NCBI GenBank assembly: GCA_900546625.1
Contig: URDU01000014.1
Coordinates: 1 to 62,731, forward strand
Direction of reading: 5' to 3'
Source: an uncultured Lachnobacterium sp.
GTDB taxonomy: Bacteria > Bacillota > Clostridia > Lachnospirales > Lachnospiraceae
Length of the DNA stretch: 62,731 bases
Shown: one piece after another, positions 62,217 to 62,731 of the stretch
How positions within the stretch are numbered: position 1 is the first letter of the stretch
How the letters are laid out: each line of letters starts with the position of its first letter
The notes under the pieces: model-generated
Database searches by the model: none
What the model was told of the DNA's origin: nothing
Seen by the model: the letters and a program-made list of their open reading frames with translations, nothing else
Made by a program: the position numbers and the translations under genes

Positions 62217-62731
62217 AAAAAAAGGGGCTGTCGCACTAAGTAATTAGTGCGCAGCCTCTTTTTGGTGCAAAAAAAATACAGCCGGTCTTCGAAAAGCCCG
62301 GCTGTTGGTGTAAAATATAAGTATGCGAAAACCTATATTTTTACAAAAGAATTATACTTTGAATGAAGAAGGATATCAACTAAAACTTCCTTTAAATTTG
62401 GAAACAATCATTCCGGAAGATGATTCTGTGCGATTACTAAGTCAGTTTGTGGAGGGAATGGATTTGACTGACCTGTATTCTACCTATGAAAGAATAAATT
62501 CAGTATCGCCAAGAACACTTCTGAAGATTGTACTTTACTCTTACATGAACGGGGACTATTCTTCTCGTTCTATGGAACTGAATTGCAAAAGAGATATCAA
62601 TTTCATGTTTCTTTTGGAAGGTATCCCAGCCCCAGATCATGCAACATTTGCACGGTTTCGAAGCATCCATTTCGCGCCTTGTTCCAAGCGTATTCTTGCT
62701 GAAATGTCAAATACGCTTTATGATCTTGGTG
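62217..62731 (+). mobile_element. IS1182-type insertion sequence, left end and 5' part
   Basis: The left end starts near 62217 with the terminal sequence GGGGCTGTCGCACTAA. This is part of a subterminal hairpin (62219-62263: AGGCTGC/GCACTAA against its inverse). A second stem-loop, ACAGCCGG/CCGGCTGT (62278-62305), lies just upstream of the transposase start and could block outside transcription or translation. The right end is outside the window, so target-site duplication cannot be checked. Confidence 0.75.
62323..62731 (+). CDS. IS1182-family transposase, N-terminal part
   Basis: The ATG at 62323 opens a frame that stays open for 136 codons to the right edge. MRKPIFLQKNYTLNEEGYQL begins the protein, and RTLLKIVLYSYMNGDYSSR and FMFLLEGIPAPDHATFARFR are typical of the IS1182 DUF772-type N-terminal domain. 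The catalytic DDE core is not in the window. No strong ribosome site is present; the stem-loop just upstream may limit expression. Confidence 0.8.
   Translation, partial: MRKPIFLQKNYTLNEEGYQLKLPLNLETIIPEDDSVRLLSQFVEGMDLTDLYSTYERINSVSPRTLLKIVLYSYMNGDYSSRSMELNCKRDINFMFLLEGIPAPDHATFARFRSIHFAPCSKRILAEMSNTLYDLG

Noticed and set aside
1..62731. tRNA or rRNA genes
   Set aside because: No cloverleaf or rRNA-like sequence was noticed in any intergenic gap; a tRNA scan would be decisive.

Overview
The window looks like the chromosome of a motile, spore-forming, anaerobic Clostridia member, most likely Lachnospiraceae close to Roseburia or Agathobacter. The reasons are a SpoVT regulator, flagellar filament genes behind a sigma-28-type promoter, T-box, glycine and manganese leaders, AGCS symporters, an A-type flavoprotein, and moderate GC with strong AGGAGG ribosome sites. 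Almost every gene lies on the minus strand. The exceptions are a PadR operon (49952-52156) and an incoming insertion sequence at the right edge. The genus is inference; the family is a confident guess.

Layout, left to right. 1-100: start of a PD-(D/E)XK family transposase-like protein. 542-3739: class A penicillin-binding protein and spoVT. 3858-21119: an 18-gene, single-strand, tightly packed cluster that forms the core of the window. It encodes a three-subunit molybdenum hydroxylase of the xanthine dehydrogenase family, its Moco cytidylyltransferase, molybdate import (ModABC), Moco synthesis (MoaA, MoaC, MogA, a MoeA-like protein), a MOSC-XdhC fusion, and a selenium branch (cysteine desulfurase, SelD, YedF, a DUF3343 protein, YqeB, YqeC). 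No SelA, SelB or tRNA-Sec is in the window, so this matches the predicted selenium-dependent molybdenum hydroxylase (SDMH) system, in which SelD supplies selenium to a hydroxylase cofactor and not to selenocysteine. A xanthine/uracil permease lies just upstream (21196-22668) and suggests a purine substrate.

22865-30078: a phosphatase, an AGCS amino-acid symporter under a tandem glycine riboswitch, pyruvate kinase, an orphan [2Fe-2S]/ASKHA reductive-activator-like protein, and a flavodiiron protein whose -35 box is covered by a palindrome. 30145-32805: an ECF sigma/anti-sigma operon with unknown membrane proteins. 33034-38114: a small ADP-ribosyltransferase-like protein, a GNAT fragment, an HD protein, a second AGCS symporter and a Nudix hydrolase. 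38147-42136: metG with a methionine T-box, then a DUF234-type ATPase behind a promoter-proximal palindrome. 42174-47488: a second ECF sigma/anti-sigma operon that also carries an ABC-2 transporter.

47671-49587: a Ca2+/Na+ antiporter and mntP, apparently co-transcribed behind a yybP-ykoY manganese riboswitch with a clear promoter. 49716-52156: a PadR, DUF1700-like and DUF4097 operon. 52166-56401: flagellar cap, chaperone and FlaG genes. 56595-60438: dnaB, rplI and gdpP. 60726-62111: SPFH/stomatin and NfeD proteins. 62217-end: left end and 5' part of an IS1182-type element.

Most starts were moved from the longest reading frame to the codon with a proper Shine-Dalgarno sequence. All function calls rest on motif recognition by eye, with no database search.
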